Assembly (NCBI GenBank): GCA_905181735.1 | Contig: CAJIYR010000003.1 | Location: forward strand, 190,001-232,224 | Origin: an uncultured Hyphomicrobiales bacterium | Lineage (GTDB): Bacteria > Pseudomonadota > Alphaproteobacteria > Rhizobiales > TMED25 | Reading direction: 5' to 3' | DNA: 42,224 nt | In this document: in pieces, positions 1 to 9,447 of the stretch | Numbering within the stretch: position 1 is the first letter of the stretch | How the letters are laid out: each line of letters begins with the position of its first letter | Translations under genes and position numbers: made by a program | The notes under the pieces: model-generated | What the model was told of the DNA's origin: nothing | What the model saw: only the letters and a program-made list of their open reading frames with translations | Database searches by the model: none

Positions 1-2
1 TT

Positions 3-446
3 ACCTCTAGATATGGGATGAGAATGCATCCAGTTCTTGGGTATGAGAAAATGCATCGTGGAGACGATTACCAAGCCAGTCTGAATAGCCCTATAGTCGC
101 TACAGCAGACGGACAGATTGATTTCATAGGCGAGAAAGGAGATTATGGAAACTATATCAGAATAAACCATAAAAGCGGATTACAGACAGCCTATGCTCAC
201 CTCAATAAATATAGCAAGAGTATTAAAAGAGGAGATTCAATTAAACAAGGAGAAATTATTGGTTATGCAGGATCCAGCGGATTGAGTACCGGCCCACATC
301 TGCATTACGAAGTAATAAGAAATGGAGAAAAAATTGACCCTAGTAATTTTACTAAAGAAATTACTAGGGTCAATTTAGAAGACAATGAACTTCTGTCTTT
401 TAAAAAAGAACGCAATAAAATAATACAATTAATGGAGGCTTATTAG
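3..446 (+). CDS. M23-family metallopeptidase, C-terminal part (cut by window start)
   Basis: Murein-endopeptidase-type domain (LytM/peptidase M23) that cuts or senses peptidoglycan in the periplasm. The reading frame is open from base 3 (residues TSRYGMRMHP), so the ATG at 18 is internal and the N-terminus lies outside the window. Visible zinc-site motifs are the HP after GMRM, HRGDDY (the H-x-G-x-D box) and GPHLHYEV (the HxH box), all of which suggests an active peptidase rather than a degenerate EnvC/NlpD-type activator. The tail after the domain is about 30 residues and charged. It stops at 444-446 directly against the GTG of the next gene, so the two are probably cotranscribed. Substrate and partner cannot be told from this part. 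Confidence 0.9.
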   Translation, partial: TSRYGMRMHPVLGYEKMHRGDDYQASLNSPIVATADGQIDFIGEKGDYGNYIRINHKSGLQTAYAHLNKYSKSIKRGDSIKQGEIIGYAGSSGLSTGPHLHYEVIRNGEKIDPSNFTKEITRVNLEDNELLSFKKERNKIIQLMEAY

Positions 447-1229
447 GTGCAAAAAAGCGCAATCAGTGAATTGTATTCGTACCCATTGAAAGGATTGAAT
501 GGGCAACAAGTAAGCGTTGTCGAAATACAAAAAAATAATATGTTTCCACTAGACAGAATATTCGCAATTGAAAATAATAATAATAAATTTAACGAACTAG
601 ACCCAACTCATTTTAAGAAGACAGCCTTTCTAGTACTAATGAAATACGAAAAACTAGCATTACTTCAAACAACTTATAACCATGAAACAAATATTCTTAC
701 TATCAAAGTAAATAATGAAATAGTAGCTAAAGGAAATATTCAGGAATCAAAAGGAAGAGAAACTATTGAATTATTCTTTTTAAAGTATATGAAGTTTACA
801 AAGGATCAGGCCGTAAGAATAGTTTCAGCTGAGAATCATAATTTTTCAGATATAAAAGAAAAATATGTGTCTATCATAAACCTAGAAACAATAAAATCCT
901 TATCAGAGATTGCAGGATTTTATATTGATCCTATAAGATTTAGAGCCAATATCTACCTAAAAAATCTAGATCCATGGGAAGAAGTAAGCTGGCTAAATAA
1001 AGCTATTTTATCCAAATCATCAGAGCTTCTCGGCATAAGAGAAATATCGAGGTGCGCTGCAACAAATGTTAATCCAAAAACAGGATATAGGGATATAAAT
1101 ATTCCTAACTTACTTTTAAAAAATTTTGGTCATATGAATTGTGGAATATACGCTCAAGTAACTAAAGGGGGGTTCTTGAAAAAAAATGATACCTTAACGA
1201 TTAAAGAGTTTAGCTCTGACTATTTTTAA
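447..1229 (+). CDS. MOSC domain protein with N-terminal beta-barrel domain
   Basis: 260 residues. The first ~100 residues match the MOSC N-terminal beta-barrel domain (SYPLKGLNG near residue 11) and the rest the MOSC domain. The conserved cysteine of the family is at about residue 203 in SRCAATNVNP, followed by the MNCGIYAQV segment. MOSC proteins are sulfur carriers, and YcbX/mARC-like members bind molybdenum cofactor and reduce N-hydroxylated compounds; YcbX takes electrons from a separate reductase. No fused ferredoxin domain is seen here. The start is GTG immediately after the previous stop codon (TAG-GTG), which implies translational coupling. The exact substrate is unknown. Confidence 0.85.
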   Translation: MQKSAISELYSYPLKGLNGQQVSVVEIQKNNMFPLDRIFAIENNNNKFNELDPTHFKKTAFLVLMKYEKLALLQTTYNHETNILTIKVNNEIVAKGNIQESKGRETIELFFLKYMKFTKDQAVRIVSAENHNFSDIKEKYVSIINLETIKSLSEIAGFYIDPIRFRANIYLKNLDPWEEVSWLNKAILSKSSELLGIREISRCAATNVNPKTGYRDINIPNLLLKNFGHMNCGIYAQVTKGGFLKKNDTLTIKEFSSDYF

Positions 1230-1260
1230 TTATCGGCTATTAATTTATATATTAAAATTC

Positions 1261-1785
1261 TTAATCATTTAACGTATCCGCTTTACTTAATTCTAATTCT
1301 TTTTTGATATTTATATTTTGCAAACTCACGTCAGAAATGTCACTTTTAACGCCTTCTTTACGTTCGTTATCTTTATAAACATTCTTCTTTGTATTATTAG
1401 AGCGATTCTTCGATTCATTAGTATTTGCAGATCTAATGTTCGTATCTTTATTTTGTTTTATTGGTTCATTAACATTAGCCTCAACGCTATTAGCTTTATC
1501 ATTTCTCTCAATATTACTAATTCTGTCATTCTCTATATTAATAGATACCAGTCTTTGATAGTGCTCTGCAAATTGCGAATAGCTTTCAGCGATAACCCTA
1601 TCCCCAGAACCTCCTAATTCACGAGCTAAAGTGGTATATTTTTCAACTATATGTTCTGCGCTACCTCTAATTTTTATATCAGGTCCATTGGATTCATATA
1701 CTTTTCCTGATCCTGAGAAATTCGAAGGCTGTCTGCTCCTATTTCTAATATTTCTTGGCTTCCTTGAATTCTGTATCATACACAT
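1261..1785 (-). CDS. DUF4167 domain protein
   Basis: 174 residues. Residues ~40-85 carry the DUF4167 signature: a G-S-A-x-x-I-x-E-K-Y core, then ARELGGSGDRVIAE and HYQRL. The N-terminus is rich in R, N and S (MIQNSRKPRNIRNRSRQ), typical of this alphaproteobacterial family and suggestive of nucleic-acid or ribosome contact, which is inference. The C-terminal half is low-complexity, rich in N, K and S, and not conserved. The gene follows prfA-prmC, its usual neighbourhood in alphaproteobacteria, but is separated from prmC by a 283-bp AT-rich gap, so it probably has its own promoter. A second in-frame ATG two codons downstream (1777-1779) is an equally good start. Function unknown. Confidence 0.85.
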   Translation of the reverse strand: MCMIQNSRKPRNIRNRSRQPSNFSGSGKVYESNGPDIKIRGSAEHIVEKYTTLARELGGSGDRVIAESYSQFAEHYQRLVSINIENDRISNIERNDKANSVEANVNEPIKQNKDTNIRSANTNESKNRSNNTKKNVYKDNERKEGVKSDISDVSLQNINIKKELELSKADTLND

Positions 1786-2068
1786 TCCACAACTAAAGTT
1801 TATTTAAAAACTATTTTAATATTAAGATTCGCAATATTGCGTTTAAATAATCAAGACAGTAAAAAAAATCCATAGTATCTATTGTTAAATTTTTCTATTC
1901 TCTAATAATTACTTACAATAGCATCATATATTACAGCTAAAATAACTTATGGATAATTTTGTTTGATCAATTCAGATTTATATTTTCTTAAAAATAATTT
2001 TATTTATTAAAATTACTTTCTGAATAATAACCAATATATAGATATAATTTTATTTTCCAAGTGATTTG

Positions 2069-2950
2069 TTAATTTAAATTATTACAGTTAGCAATTATTG
2101 CTCTCTTTTTCCCCGATAGATCAGTTTTTATATCATTGCTTTTAATAAAAAAACCTTCTTTTTTTAATATAGCGCTAACCAACTTAGATTGACCTAAGCC
2201 AATCTCTGTTATTAAAAAACCTCCATCACACAAGATATACCGAGATTGCTTCGCAATAGGCTGATAAAAACCAATACCGTCCATACCACCATCTAAAGCA
2301 ATCTTAGGATCATATATCCTTACATCTGGCGACAATGAGAAGATTTTATCTCTAGGGATATAAGGAGGATTTGAAACAATAATATTAAATGTATTTTTTT
2401 TCAAAGATTCTCCCCAGTTTCCCCGCAAAAACATTGCCCTTTTCTGAAGATTAAGTTCATTAGAATTATTAATTGCCGTTTTAATTGCATTATAACTAAT
2501 ATCAACTCCTAATCCCGTTGATCTTGGAAATTCTGACAGCAATGTCAGCAACAAGGCACCAGAACCAGTTCCTAAATCCAATATATTTATTTTTTCATTC
2601 TCATTTGGTATCTTCTGCTTTATCAAATTAATTATCAGTTCACTATCGGGTCTTGGATCAAGTACATACGGATTGATTATAAATTTTCTTCCATAGAATT
2701 CACGCCAGCCAATTATCCTAGAAACAGGCTCCCCTAGCATCCGCCTGTTAATATATGAATCAATAGTTTTAATATCATTCCCATTTATGGGTATTTGTGA
2801 ATCCATAATCAATCTTTCACGACTAATACCCATTGCAAATTCTATTAATATCTGACAGTCTAGTCTTGAATTTTTGATACCAGCTAAAGCAAGTTTATTT
2901 GAGAAAAAATTAATTGATTCTTGAATGCTTAAAGGCTCTTTATTTAGCAT
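2069..2950 (-). CDS. prmC: Peptide chain release factor N5-glutamine methyltransferase PrmC
   Basis: Cytoplasmic SAM-dependent enzyme that methylates the glutamine of the GGQ motif in release factors. An N-terminal helical domain (residues 1-~90) binds the release factor. The Rossmann domain has motif I ILDLGTGSG (~123-131) and the catalytic NPPY (194-197). The LDPRPDSE segment before it is the usual linker motif. Length (293) is normal. The ATG at 2950 lies 3 bp after the prfA stop, so it is cotranscribed with its own substrate, a classic arrangement. No abnormal features were seen. Confidence 0.95.
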   Translation of the reverse strand: MLNKEPLSIQESINFFSNKLALAGIKNSRLDCQILIEFAMGISRERLIMDSQIPINGNDIKTIDSYINRRMLGEPVSRIIGWREFYGRKFIINPYVLDPRPDSELIINLIKQKIPNENEKINILDLGTGSGALLLTLLSEFPRSTGLGVDISYNAIKTAINNSNELNLQKRAMFLRGNWGESLKKNTFNIIVSNPPYIPRDKIFSLSPDVRIYDPKIALDGGMDGIGFYQPIAKQSRYILCDGGFLITEIGLGQSKLVSAILKKEGFFIKSNDIKTDLSGKKRAIIANCNNLN

Positions 2951-2953
2951 TTC

Positions 2954-4036
2954 TCAATCAATACCAGAATTATCAGCCATCCGTCTTACTTGATCTTCTG
3001 AAAGAAGAGCTTCAACTAACTCGTAAAGACCCGGACCTTCTAATATATTATCTAGCTTATGCAATGTTAAATTTATTCTATGGTCAGTTATCCTCCCTTG
3101 AGGAAAATTGTAAGTTCTAATTCTTTCAGACCTATCACCTGATCCAACTTGACCCTTTCTTTCTTTAGCCCTTTCGTTATCCTTTATCATTTTTTCTCTC
3201 TCATAGAGCCTCGCTCGCAATACTTTCATACCTTTCTCACGATTCTTATGCTGAGATTTTTCATCCTGTTGAGAAACCGTTATACCAGTTAACAAATGTG
3301 TAATTCTAATAGCACTATCTGTTGTATTAACCGATTGTCCTCCAGGACCACTCGCGCGGAAAACATCAATTCTTATATCTTTATCTTCAATTTTTATATC
3401 AACTTCTTCTGCCTCCGGAAGAACTGCAACGGTTGCTGCCGATGTATGAATTCTTCCTGAAGATTCTGTTTGCGGAACCCTCTGAACGCGATGAACTCCT
3501 GATTCAAATTTAAGCTTTTGGTAAACATTGTTTCCTTCTATGCTAGCTATAAATTCTTTATAACCACCCATATCCCCATCATTTACATTCATTACCTCAA
3601 CCTTCCAAGAATTTAGATCAGCGAACCTGAGATACATTCTTGCCAGGTCACCAGCAAACAAAGCAGCTTCATTTCCACCTGTTCCCGCTCTAATTTCTAT
3701 TATGACACTCTTTTGATCGTCGATATCTTTAGGAACCAATGCTTTCTCTATATCTAGTTCTAACAATTTAAGCGATTGATTGATCTCTCGGATCTCTTCT
3801 TCAGCCATATCTAGTATAGCTTTATCATTTTCTGGCGAAGATATAATAGATTCTAGATCAGATATTTCATTTCTTAACGCAAGAAAATCTTTTATTAATT
3901 TAGCAACGGGTTCTATCTCTGCATATTCTTTAGCAAGACCAACGTATATATTCGCATTTTCTGTACTAGCTAGCATTTTAATCTGAATATCATTAAATTT
4001 TGATATCAGAGATTCTAATTTTTGTTCATTTAGCAT
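2954..4036 (-). CDS. prfA: Peptide chain release factor 1
   Basis: RF1, which reads UAA and UAG in the ribosomal A site and triggers peptide release. Key motifs with the ATG at 4036 as residue 1 (360 aa, the normal RF1 length): the RF1-type codon-recognition tripeptide P-Q-T at ~188-190 inside [20 protein letters not shown], and GGQ at ~232-234 in [11 protein letters not shown]. The P-x-T motif separates it from RF2 (SPF). The frame can be extended to a TTG at 4054, but ATG gives the family length. It sits between the rodZ-like gene and prmC on the minus strand. Several genes here end in UGA (prfA itself does), so RF2 must also be present outside the window. Confidence 0.96.
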   Translation of the reverse strand: MLNEQKLESLISKFNDIQIKMLASTENANIYVGLAKEYAEIEPVAKLIKDFLALRNEISDLESIISSPENDKAILDMAEEEIREINQSLKLLELDIEKALVPKDIDDQKSVIIEIRAGTGGNEAALFAGDLARMYLRFADLNSWKVEVMNVNDGDMGGYKEFIASIEGNNVYQKLKFESGVHRVQRVPQTESSGRIHTSAATVAVLPEAEEVDIKIEDKDIRIDVFRASGPGGQSVNTTDSAIRITHLLTGITVSQQDEKSQHKNREKGMKVLRARLYEREKMIKDNERAKERKGQVGSGDRSERIRTYNFPQGRITDHRINLTLHKLDNILEGPGLYELVEALLSEDQVRRMADNSGID

Positions 4037-4060
4037 ATTAATATTCTTAACCAAAAATAA

Positions 4061-4936
4061 TTATTTAATGTTTATAAGGTATTCATTTATATTTATATCA
4101 GATAATATTTCTTCCGACTTACCAGCTAAGACAAGTAATTTCTCTGCGTTATAAAATTTTAATCCACTCGCGTCATTTGTAGATAAATTATAATTTGAGC
4201 CTTTAGGAAATTTGTATTTATCACCTTTTTCAAATATTCTTGATATAATCATATTTCCTTTACTATTTTTAATTTCTACCCATACTTTATATTTAGCAAC
4301 CATAGAAATTTCTAGCACCGCACCTTCAAGAAAATTTTTATTTGTAAAATCTCTTTCTGTTTTAATTGAATCCTTAAGATAGACGGTTTTATTATCTGTT
4401 TCTTTTAGCATAACATCTATAATAGAGTTATTATTATTTATATTTTTTTCTTCTTGATCTTGACTAAAGATATTAAATTTTTGAGTATAATTAAAATTAT
4501 TAATATAATTAACAATATCATTTTTAGATTTATAAAAATGATAATTTATATCATCATCATTTATTAAAATAGATATAACAGTCAGCAAAAGAAAGCTAAA
4601 GAAACAAAATCTAAAAATATGTCTGAAAACACTTATCTTGTGGTATTTTTTATCTGCAGATAATATCTTTTCTAATTCATATTTTTTATAAAGCTCTTCT
4701 ATTAGAAGATCGTCATTTATACTTAAATAATTTGCATATAATTTTATACATTTTATAGTATATGGCCATCCAGGTAAAATATAATAATTTTCTTTTTCTA
4801 TAGAATCAAGGTATTCAATAGGTATATTTAAACGGTCAGCGCAGTGGGTTAAATCATACCCAGCAACCTCTCTTCCAGTTCGAAGTTTAGATCCAATATC
4901 AGATAAATGGGTTGTTTTTTTAGTATAGTTTTGAAT
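4061..4936 (-). CDS. RodZ-like protein: HTH + one TM helix + DUF4115; start codon probably ATT
   Basis: Bitopic membrane protein of the RodZ type, which links cell-shape cytoskeleton to the envelope. The frame from 4936 reads NIQNYTKKTTHLSDIGSK, then a helix-turn-helix_25 domain (LRTGREVAGYDLTHCADRLN, then IEYLDSIEKENYYILPG, ~residues 10-80), a basic stretch, a hydrophobic segment (FFSFLLLTVISILI, ~residues 108-121) and a periplasmic DUF4115 domain (VWVEIKNSKGNMIISRIFEKGDKY, here shortened: WVEIKNSKG, GDKYKFP, NASGL-like turn). The open frame begins after a TAA near 4957 and contains no ATG, GTG or TTG before 4588, which is inside the TM helix and cannot be the true start. ATT at 4934-4936 follows an AAGG with 9-nt spacing, so it is my preferred start (291 aa). 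A frameshift or sequencing error is the alternative. It lies between ptsP and prfA, a usual place for this gene. Confidence 0.82.
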   Translation of the reverse strand: MQNYTKKTTHLSDIGSKLRTGREVAGYDLTHCADRLNIPIEYLDSIEKENYYILPGWPYTIKCIKLYANYLSINDDLLIEELYKKYELEKILSADKKYHKISVFRHIFRFCFFSFLLLTVISILINDDDINYHFYKSKNDIVNYINNFNYTQKFNIFSQDQEEKNINNNNSIIDVMLKETDNKTVYLKDSIKTERDFTNKNFLEGAVLEISMVAKYKVWVEIKNSKGNMIISRIFEKGDKYKFPKGSNYNLSTNDASGLKFYNAEKLLVLAGKSEEILSDININEYLINIK

Positions 4937-4974
4937 ATTAGTTTGCCTTGCGAATAATTAACATATTATCATCT

Positions 4975-7257
4975 TTACTCCCATGAAAAAGATTCTATCT
5001 CAACCTTGTTGTCTTTTGCAAATTTAATTAAGATATCACGAATATTATGTTGATTTGTAGTCAAAATATTATCCATACATTCGGTAATTTGTTTTAGGTT
5101 GAGGGAAAGTATCATAGATTTTATTGCCCCTATATTAGAAGGAGCGATAGATAAATTTTTGAATCCTAAGCCTAATAATGCCATAGCTTCAAGTGGCTTT
5201 CCTGCAATCTCTCCACATAATGAAACTGGAATATTTGCGTTTTCAGCAGTAGTTATAATTTTTTTTAAGACTCTTAGGACGCTAATACTAATTGGATCAT
5301 ACCTTTTGGATAATTGGGCATGACCACGATCGCTTGCAAATAAATATTGTAATAAATCATTGCTTCCTATTGAAACAAAGTCAACCTTTTCATAAAGCTC
5401 CTCTAATTGCCACAATAAAGAAGGTACTTCAATCATTACACCTAAAGAATAACTCTTTGGGAGAGAATAACCCTTTAACTTAATAAAATTTAATTCCTTT
5501 AAAAAAATTTTCTTTGCTTCTACAAACTCACTTATATCTGCAACCAAAGGAAAAATTATATTTAAATTTTTATTACTTGATGCTTTTATTAATGCCCTCA
5601 TTTGCAATCTTAGAAGACTGGGTCTTTCCAAAGAGAATCTAAGAGCTCTCCAACCCAATGCTGGATTGTCTTCCTTCTTTCTTGAGAAATAAGGCAAGAC
5701 TTTATCGGACCCTATATCAAGAGTTCTAAAGGTAATAGGCTTTTCACCAGCCTCTTTAAAAACAGCACTGTAATAAGTTTCTTGTTCAGTTAATCTTGGA
5801 AATCTTGAAGAAACCATGAACTGCAATTCCGTTCTAAATAAACCAATTCCATCTGCATTAGTTAATTTTAAATAAGGCAAATCGATCATTAGTCCAGCAT
5901 TAATCATTAACCGTATTTGGCTACCATCTTGGGTGATTGCTGGTAAATTTCTTATATTGTCGTACTTTTTTTGCAGATTTGACTGTGTTAATAACTTATC
6001 TTGGAATAGATCTTCTACATTCTTCTCTTGTCTAATATGCAAAATACCTGCATTTGCATCGATTATAATCTTATCGCCATTCTCAATGATATCAACTATA
6101 TTTTCAACTCCGCCTAAGGATGGAATACCAAGAGCGCGAGCTACTATACTTACATGAGAATTCGGCGAAGCTTCTTCAATAACGAGACCTCTAATGTTAC
6201 TACTTGAATATTCAAGTAAATCTGCTGGCCCCATATTACGAGCAAATAATATTGTTTCATTATTTAAATCAATATTAGTATTTGTATCAATATCTCCAAC
6301 AATGTGTCTTAATAATCTATAGGATAGATCGTCTAAATCATAAAGTTTCTCTTTTATAAATGGATTTTTTTGCCTTAAAAGTTTTGCCTTTACATCAGAC
6401 TGAACAGATTGCACCGCACCTTCAGCAGTTAAACCTTTTTTGATCGCCTCAAATAACCTTTTCTCCCAACTTTGATCGTTAGCTAGCATCTGATAGGCTT
6501 CTAAAACACCCTTATCTTCGCCATTACTAATAATCTCTAGTCCATTGATTAATTTTTCTATATTATGCTTTAAGTCCTCTAATCCAATTGTTAATCTTTG
6601 ATTTTCAAATTCCGTGTCTTCAGAAATAATATTTAATACTTCAATTCTTTTTTCATGTAAAATAGCTGTACCAATTACTATACCTTGAGAAAGCACTAAT
6701 CCTTTTACTGTATGTGGTTTATTATGCCTTGGGTCGATCTCTTTTATTGCCAAGAAAGCTCCTAATTCTCCAGTGGCTATCATCTCTGCTATAACCATTG
6801 CAATAGTTTCGAGAACTTCAATCTCTTCTTCCGTATAGGAACGGTGCCTAACATTTTGTACAACAAGAACGCCAATTGTTTGCCCTCTTCTCAGAAGAGG
6901 AACGCCAAGAAAACTGTGATATATTTCTTCACCAGTTTCAGATCTGTAGGAAAAATTAGGGTGCAACTTAGCATCGGACAAAGCAAGTGATTCAGCTTTC
7001 TCAGCAATAATTCCAACCAAACCTTCGCCAGCATTCAAAATAGTTTTATGAACGGCAGCGGATTTTAAACCCTTAGTTGAGAATAGCTCTAATCTTTCAC
7101 CAGGAATTGCAACATACACAGAGCAAACCTCAGCAACCATGCTAGATGCTATTAAAGACGTAATATTATTTAACCTAGTTTGAGAATTTTGAGAGCTAGC
7201 CATTAACTCTCTTAACTCGCTTAGTAACAATCTAGATTTAATTGTTATCTCACTCAT
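4975..7257 (-). CDS. ptsP: Phosphoenolpyruvate--protein phosphotransferase of the nitrogen PTS (EI-Ntr)
   Basis: First enzyme of the PTS-Ntr regulatory phosphorelay: takes phosphate from PEP and passes it to NPr. The domain order is diagnostic: GAF domain (~residues 15-165), then the EI N-terminal domain, the phosphohistidine swivel domain and the PEP-binding barrel. The active-site histidine is H368 in SPNSHVSIVARALGIPSLGG. PEP-site motifs are DGIGLFRTELQFM (~470-482) and GSNDLLQY (631-638), and the catalytic cysteine is C681 in VSLCGEIAG. Full length at 760 aa. The GAF domain distinguishes it from sugar-PTS ptsI and is a glutamine/2-oxoglutarate sensor in studied homologues. It follows lysC by 32 bp in the same direction, probably in one operon. 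NPr and EIIA-Ntr are not in the window. Confidence 0.95.
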   Translation of the reverse strand: MSEITIKSRLLLSELRELMASSQNSQTRLNNITSLIASSMVAEVCSVYVAIPGERLELFSTKGLKSAAVHKTILNAGEGLVGIIAEKAESLALSDAKLHPNFSYRSETGEEIYHSFLGVPLLRRGQTIGVLVVQNVRHRSYTEEEIEVLETIAMVIAEMIATGELGAFLAIKEIDPRHNKPHTVKGLVLSQGIVIGTAILHEKRIEVLNIISEDTEFENQRLTIGLEDLKHNIEKLINGLEIISNGEDKGVLEAYQMLANDQSWEKRLFEAIKKGLTAEGAVQSVQSDVKAKLLRQKNPFIKEKLYDLDDLSYRLLRHIVGDIDTNTNIDLNNETILFARNMGPADLLEYSSSNIRGLVIEEASPNSHVSIVARALGIPSLGGVENIVDIIENGDKIIIDANAGILHIRQEKNVEDLFQDKLLTQSNLQKKYDNIRNLPAITQDGSQIRLMINAGLMIDLPYLKLTNADGIGLFRTELQFMVSSRFPRLTEQETYYSAVFKEAGEKPITFRTLDIGSDKVLPYFSRKKEDNPALGWRALRFSLERPSLLRLQMRALIKASSNKNLNIIFPLVADISEFVEAKKIFLKELNFIKLKGYSLPKSYSLGVMIEVPSLLWQLEELYEKVDFVSIGSNDLLQYLFASDRGHAQLSKRYDPISISVLRVLKKIITTAENANIPVSLCGEIAGKPLEAMALLGLGFKNLSIAPSNIGAIKSMILSLNLKQITECMDNILTTNQHNIRDILIKFAKDNKVEIESFSWE

Positions 7258-7289
7258 GTGTTAATTCCATTCATAAAAATGGTAAATAT

Positions 7290-8546
7290 TTAAATATTTT
7301 TATCCAAATTATAAGCGGTGTGTAGAGATTTTACAGCCATTTCTAAATGTTGAGCATCTATTAATACGCTTACTTTAATCTCTGATGTTGTTATAGCTAG
7401 AATATTAATCCCTTTTGCAGCTAAGGTTTTAAACATAAGTGCAGCAACCCCAGAATGACTCCTCATTCCAACGCCTATAACAGAGACTTTTACAATGTCT
7501 CTTGATCCTAATAATTTATCATATTGTATTGAATCTTTTAATGATTCTATCATGACCGTTGCTCTTTTAATATCTGAAGCTGGAACGGTAAATGTTAAAT
7601 CAGTATATTTCCCATCAGATGATATATTTTGTACAATCATATCAACATTAATACCATTGTCTGCTAAAGACCCAAAAACAAGAGCAGCAATACCAGGATT
7701 GTCATTTAATTTTGTTAATGTAATCTTAGCTTCATCTTTCGAATATGCTATACCGCTTACAACCTTATGTTCCAATATTTCATCCTCTTCGCAAACAATC
7801 GTACCAATTGATTTTTGGTCATTAATATTATCATCAATAGCATGATCATCAAATGTTGATCTGACGCGCATTGATAAACCGTTAGTCATCCCTAATTCAA
7901 CAGACCTTGTCTGAAGAACCTTAGCTCCTAGCGAAGCCATTTCTAACATTTCTTCATAGCTAACTTTTTCTAGTCTTTGGGCTTTTGGAACAATCCTTGG
8001 ATCCGCAGTATAAACACCATCAACATCTGTATATATATCACAAATATCTGCTTCTATAGCGCATGCTATTGCAATAGCACTCGTGTCCGAACCACCTCTA
8101 CCCAGCGTAGTTATTCTGTTTTTATTTGAAACCCCCTGAAAACCAGCAACAATAGAAATCTCATCTACATTAAAGTTATTCTCTAAATCATTTTTATCTA
8201 CATGCGTGATTCTTGCTGAACCGTGCATATCATCAGTTTTAATTGGAAGCTGCCAACCAAGCCAAGATTTTGCTTTTATACCCTTAGCTTTTAAAATCAT
8301 AGCTAATAATGCAGCGCTAGCCTGTTCTCCTGAAGAAATAAGTATGTCGCGTTCACTTAAATCTAAATTTCCTTCAATCTTATTAGCAAGGTTAATCAAG
8401 CGATCAGTCTCTCCTGCCATAGCCGATACAATTACTATTACACGAAATCCTTTATTAAATTCTCTCTCAATATGACCGGCAACATGCTGCATCCTTTCAA
8501 TATTTGCTAAGGATGTGCCTCCAAATTTCATTACAATTGTCTTCAT
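7290..8546 (-). CDS. lysC: Aspartate kinase
   Basis: Phosphorylates L-aspartate, the first step to lysine, threonine, methionine and diaminopimelate. N-terminal kinase domain opens with MKTIVMKFGGTSLAN and includes TLGRGGSDTSAIAIA and YTDVDGVYTADPRI. Two C-terminal ACT domains (from about residue 265 to the end; GVGMRSHSGVAALMF is in the second) allow feedback inhibition by amino acids. I set the start at ATG 8546 (418 aa) because it has a GGAG 10 nt upstream and gives the family N-terminus; the frame continues upstream to 8621 through a hydrophobic stretch unlike any aspartate kinase. It is divergent from ubiG, a common alphaproteobacterial layout, and leads the run lysC-ptsP-rodZ-like-prfA-prmC. 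Confidence 0.95.
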   Translation of the reverse strand: MKTIVMKFGGTSLANIERMQHVAGHIEREFNKGFRVIVIVSAMAGETDRLINLANKIEGNLDLSERDILISSGEQASAALLAMILKAKGIKAKSWLGWQLPIKTDDMHGSARITHVDKNDLENNFNVDEISIVAGFQGVSNKNRITTLGRGGSDTSAIAIACAIEADICDIYTDVDGVYTADPRIVPKAQRLEKVSYEEMLEMASLGAKVLQTRSVELGMTNGLSMRVRSTFDDHAIDDNINDQKSIGTIVCEEDEILEHKVVSGIAYSKDEAKITLTKLNDNPGIAALVFGSLADNGINVDMIVQNISSDGKYTDLTFTVPASDIKRATVMIESLKDSIQYDKLLGSRDIVKVSVIGVGMRSHSGVAALMFKTLAAKGINILAITTSEIKVSVLIDAQHLEMAVKSLHTAYNLDKNI

Positions 8547-8690
8547 AATAAAAAAACTCCAAAAGATCAAGGTAAGTAAGATATTAATTACTATCTTTGT
8601 TATATTTATTGATTTATTCAATAAAATGAAGATAATTAATATAACAAATATATGAAAATATAAAATTATAACAGGAAAAAGTTACTATTA

Positions 8691-9437
8691 ATGACAGCTA
8701 AAGAAACAATTGACCCAGATGAAATATTAAAATTTTCTAAAATTTCAGATGAATGGTGGGATATTAAAGGAAAATTCTCAGCCTTACATAAAATTAATCC
8801 AATACGTGTTAAATTTGTTATTGATAAAATAACTTCTCATCACAATATAAGCAATAAATACGAAAATCTACTTCACAACATAAATATTCTTGACGTAGGC
8901 TGCGGAGGGGGACTCTTGTGTGAGCCCCTTGCAAGACTTGGCGCCAATGTTACGGGGATAGATGCCGACAAAAAGAGTTTAGATGTTGCGATTAGTCATG
9001 CAAAAGATGAGAATTTATCCATCAACTACACTCATCTAACTCTTGAAGAAATTATAGCAGAACAAAAAAAATATGACGTAGTGATAGCAATGGAGGTGAT
9101 TGAACACGTTGATAACATTGAACACTTCATTCTACAATTATCAAATATTATTAATCCCAATGGAATAATAATATTTTCTTCAATAAATAGAAATATAAAA
9201 TCATTTTTATTGGCAATTATTGGAGCGGAATATATATTGAGATGGGTCCCGACAGGTACTCATAATTGGAATAAATTCATTACTCCTGAGGAGTTAGAAG
9301 GAATGCTTAAAACTAATAACATAGAGGCAACAGAAACTAAGGGTCTAGTATTTAATCCAATTAAATACTCTTGGGCACTATCTGACGACTCTACAGTTAA
9401 TTACATAATTGTAGCAAAACCTATTAATGCAGCATGA
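8691..9437 (+). CDS. ubiG: Bifunctional 3-demethylubiquinone-9 3-methyltransferase / 2-octaprenyl-6-hydroxyphenol methylase
   Basis: SAM-dependent O-methyltransferase acting twice in ubiquinone synthesis. Motif I is ILDVGCGGGLLCEPLARLGA (~residues 67-86), the acidic residue of motif II is in VTGIDADKK, and the UbiG-specific AMEVIEHVDN and RWVPTGTHNWNKFI segments are present. 248 aa, normal length. The ATG has AGGAAAA about 10 nt upstream. It is divergent from lysC and ends 10 bp from the convergent DUF1178 gene. Together with ubiC at 32747-33223 it indicates an aerobic ubiquinone pathway from chorismate. Confidence 0.95.
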   Translation: MTAKETIDPDEILKFSKISDEWWDIKGKFSALHKINPIRVKFVIDKITSHHNISNKYENLLHNINILDVGCGGGLLCEPLARLGANVTGIDADKKSLDVAISHAKDENLSINYTHLTLEEIIAEQKKYDVVIAMEVIEHVDNIEHFILQLSNIINPNGIIIFSSINRNIKSFLLAIIGAEYILRWVPTGTHNWNKFITPEELEGMLKTNNIEATETKGLVFNPIKYSWALSDDSTVNYIIVAKPINAA

Positions 9438-9447
9438 AATAATTATC

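Noticed and set aside
4061-4588. Short gene of 175 aa starting at TTG 4588
   Set aside because: TTG 4588 is inside the TM helix; the frame continues upstream through a clear HTH_25 domain.
8547-8621. N-terminal extension of aspartate kinase with a hydrophobic stretch
   Set aside because: A GGAG site precedes the ATG at 8546, which gives the exact family N-terminus; the extension is the AT-rich spacer read in frame.
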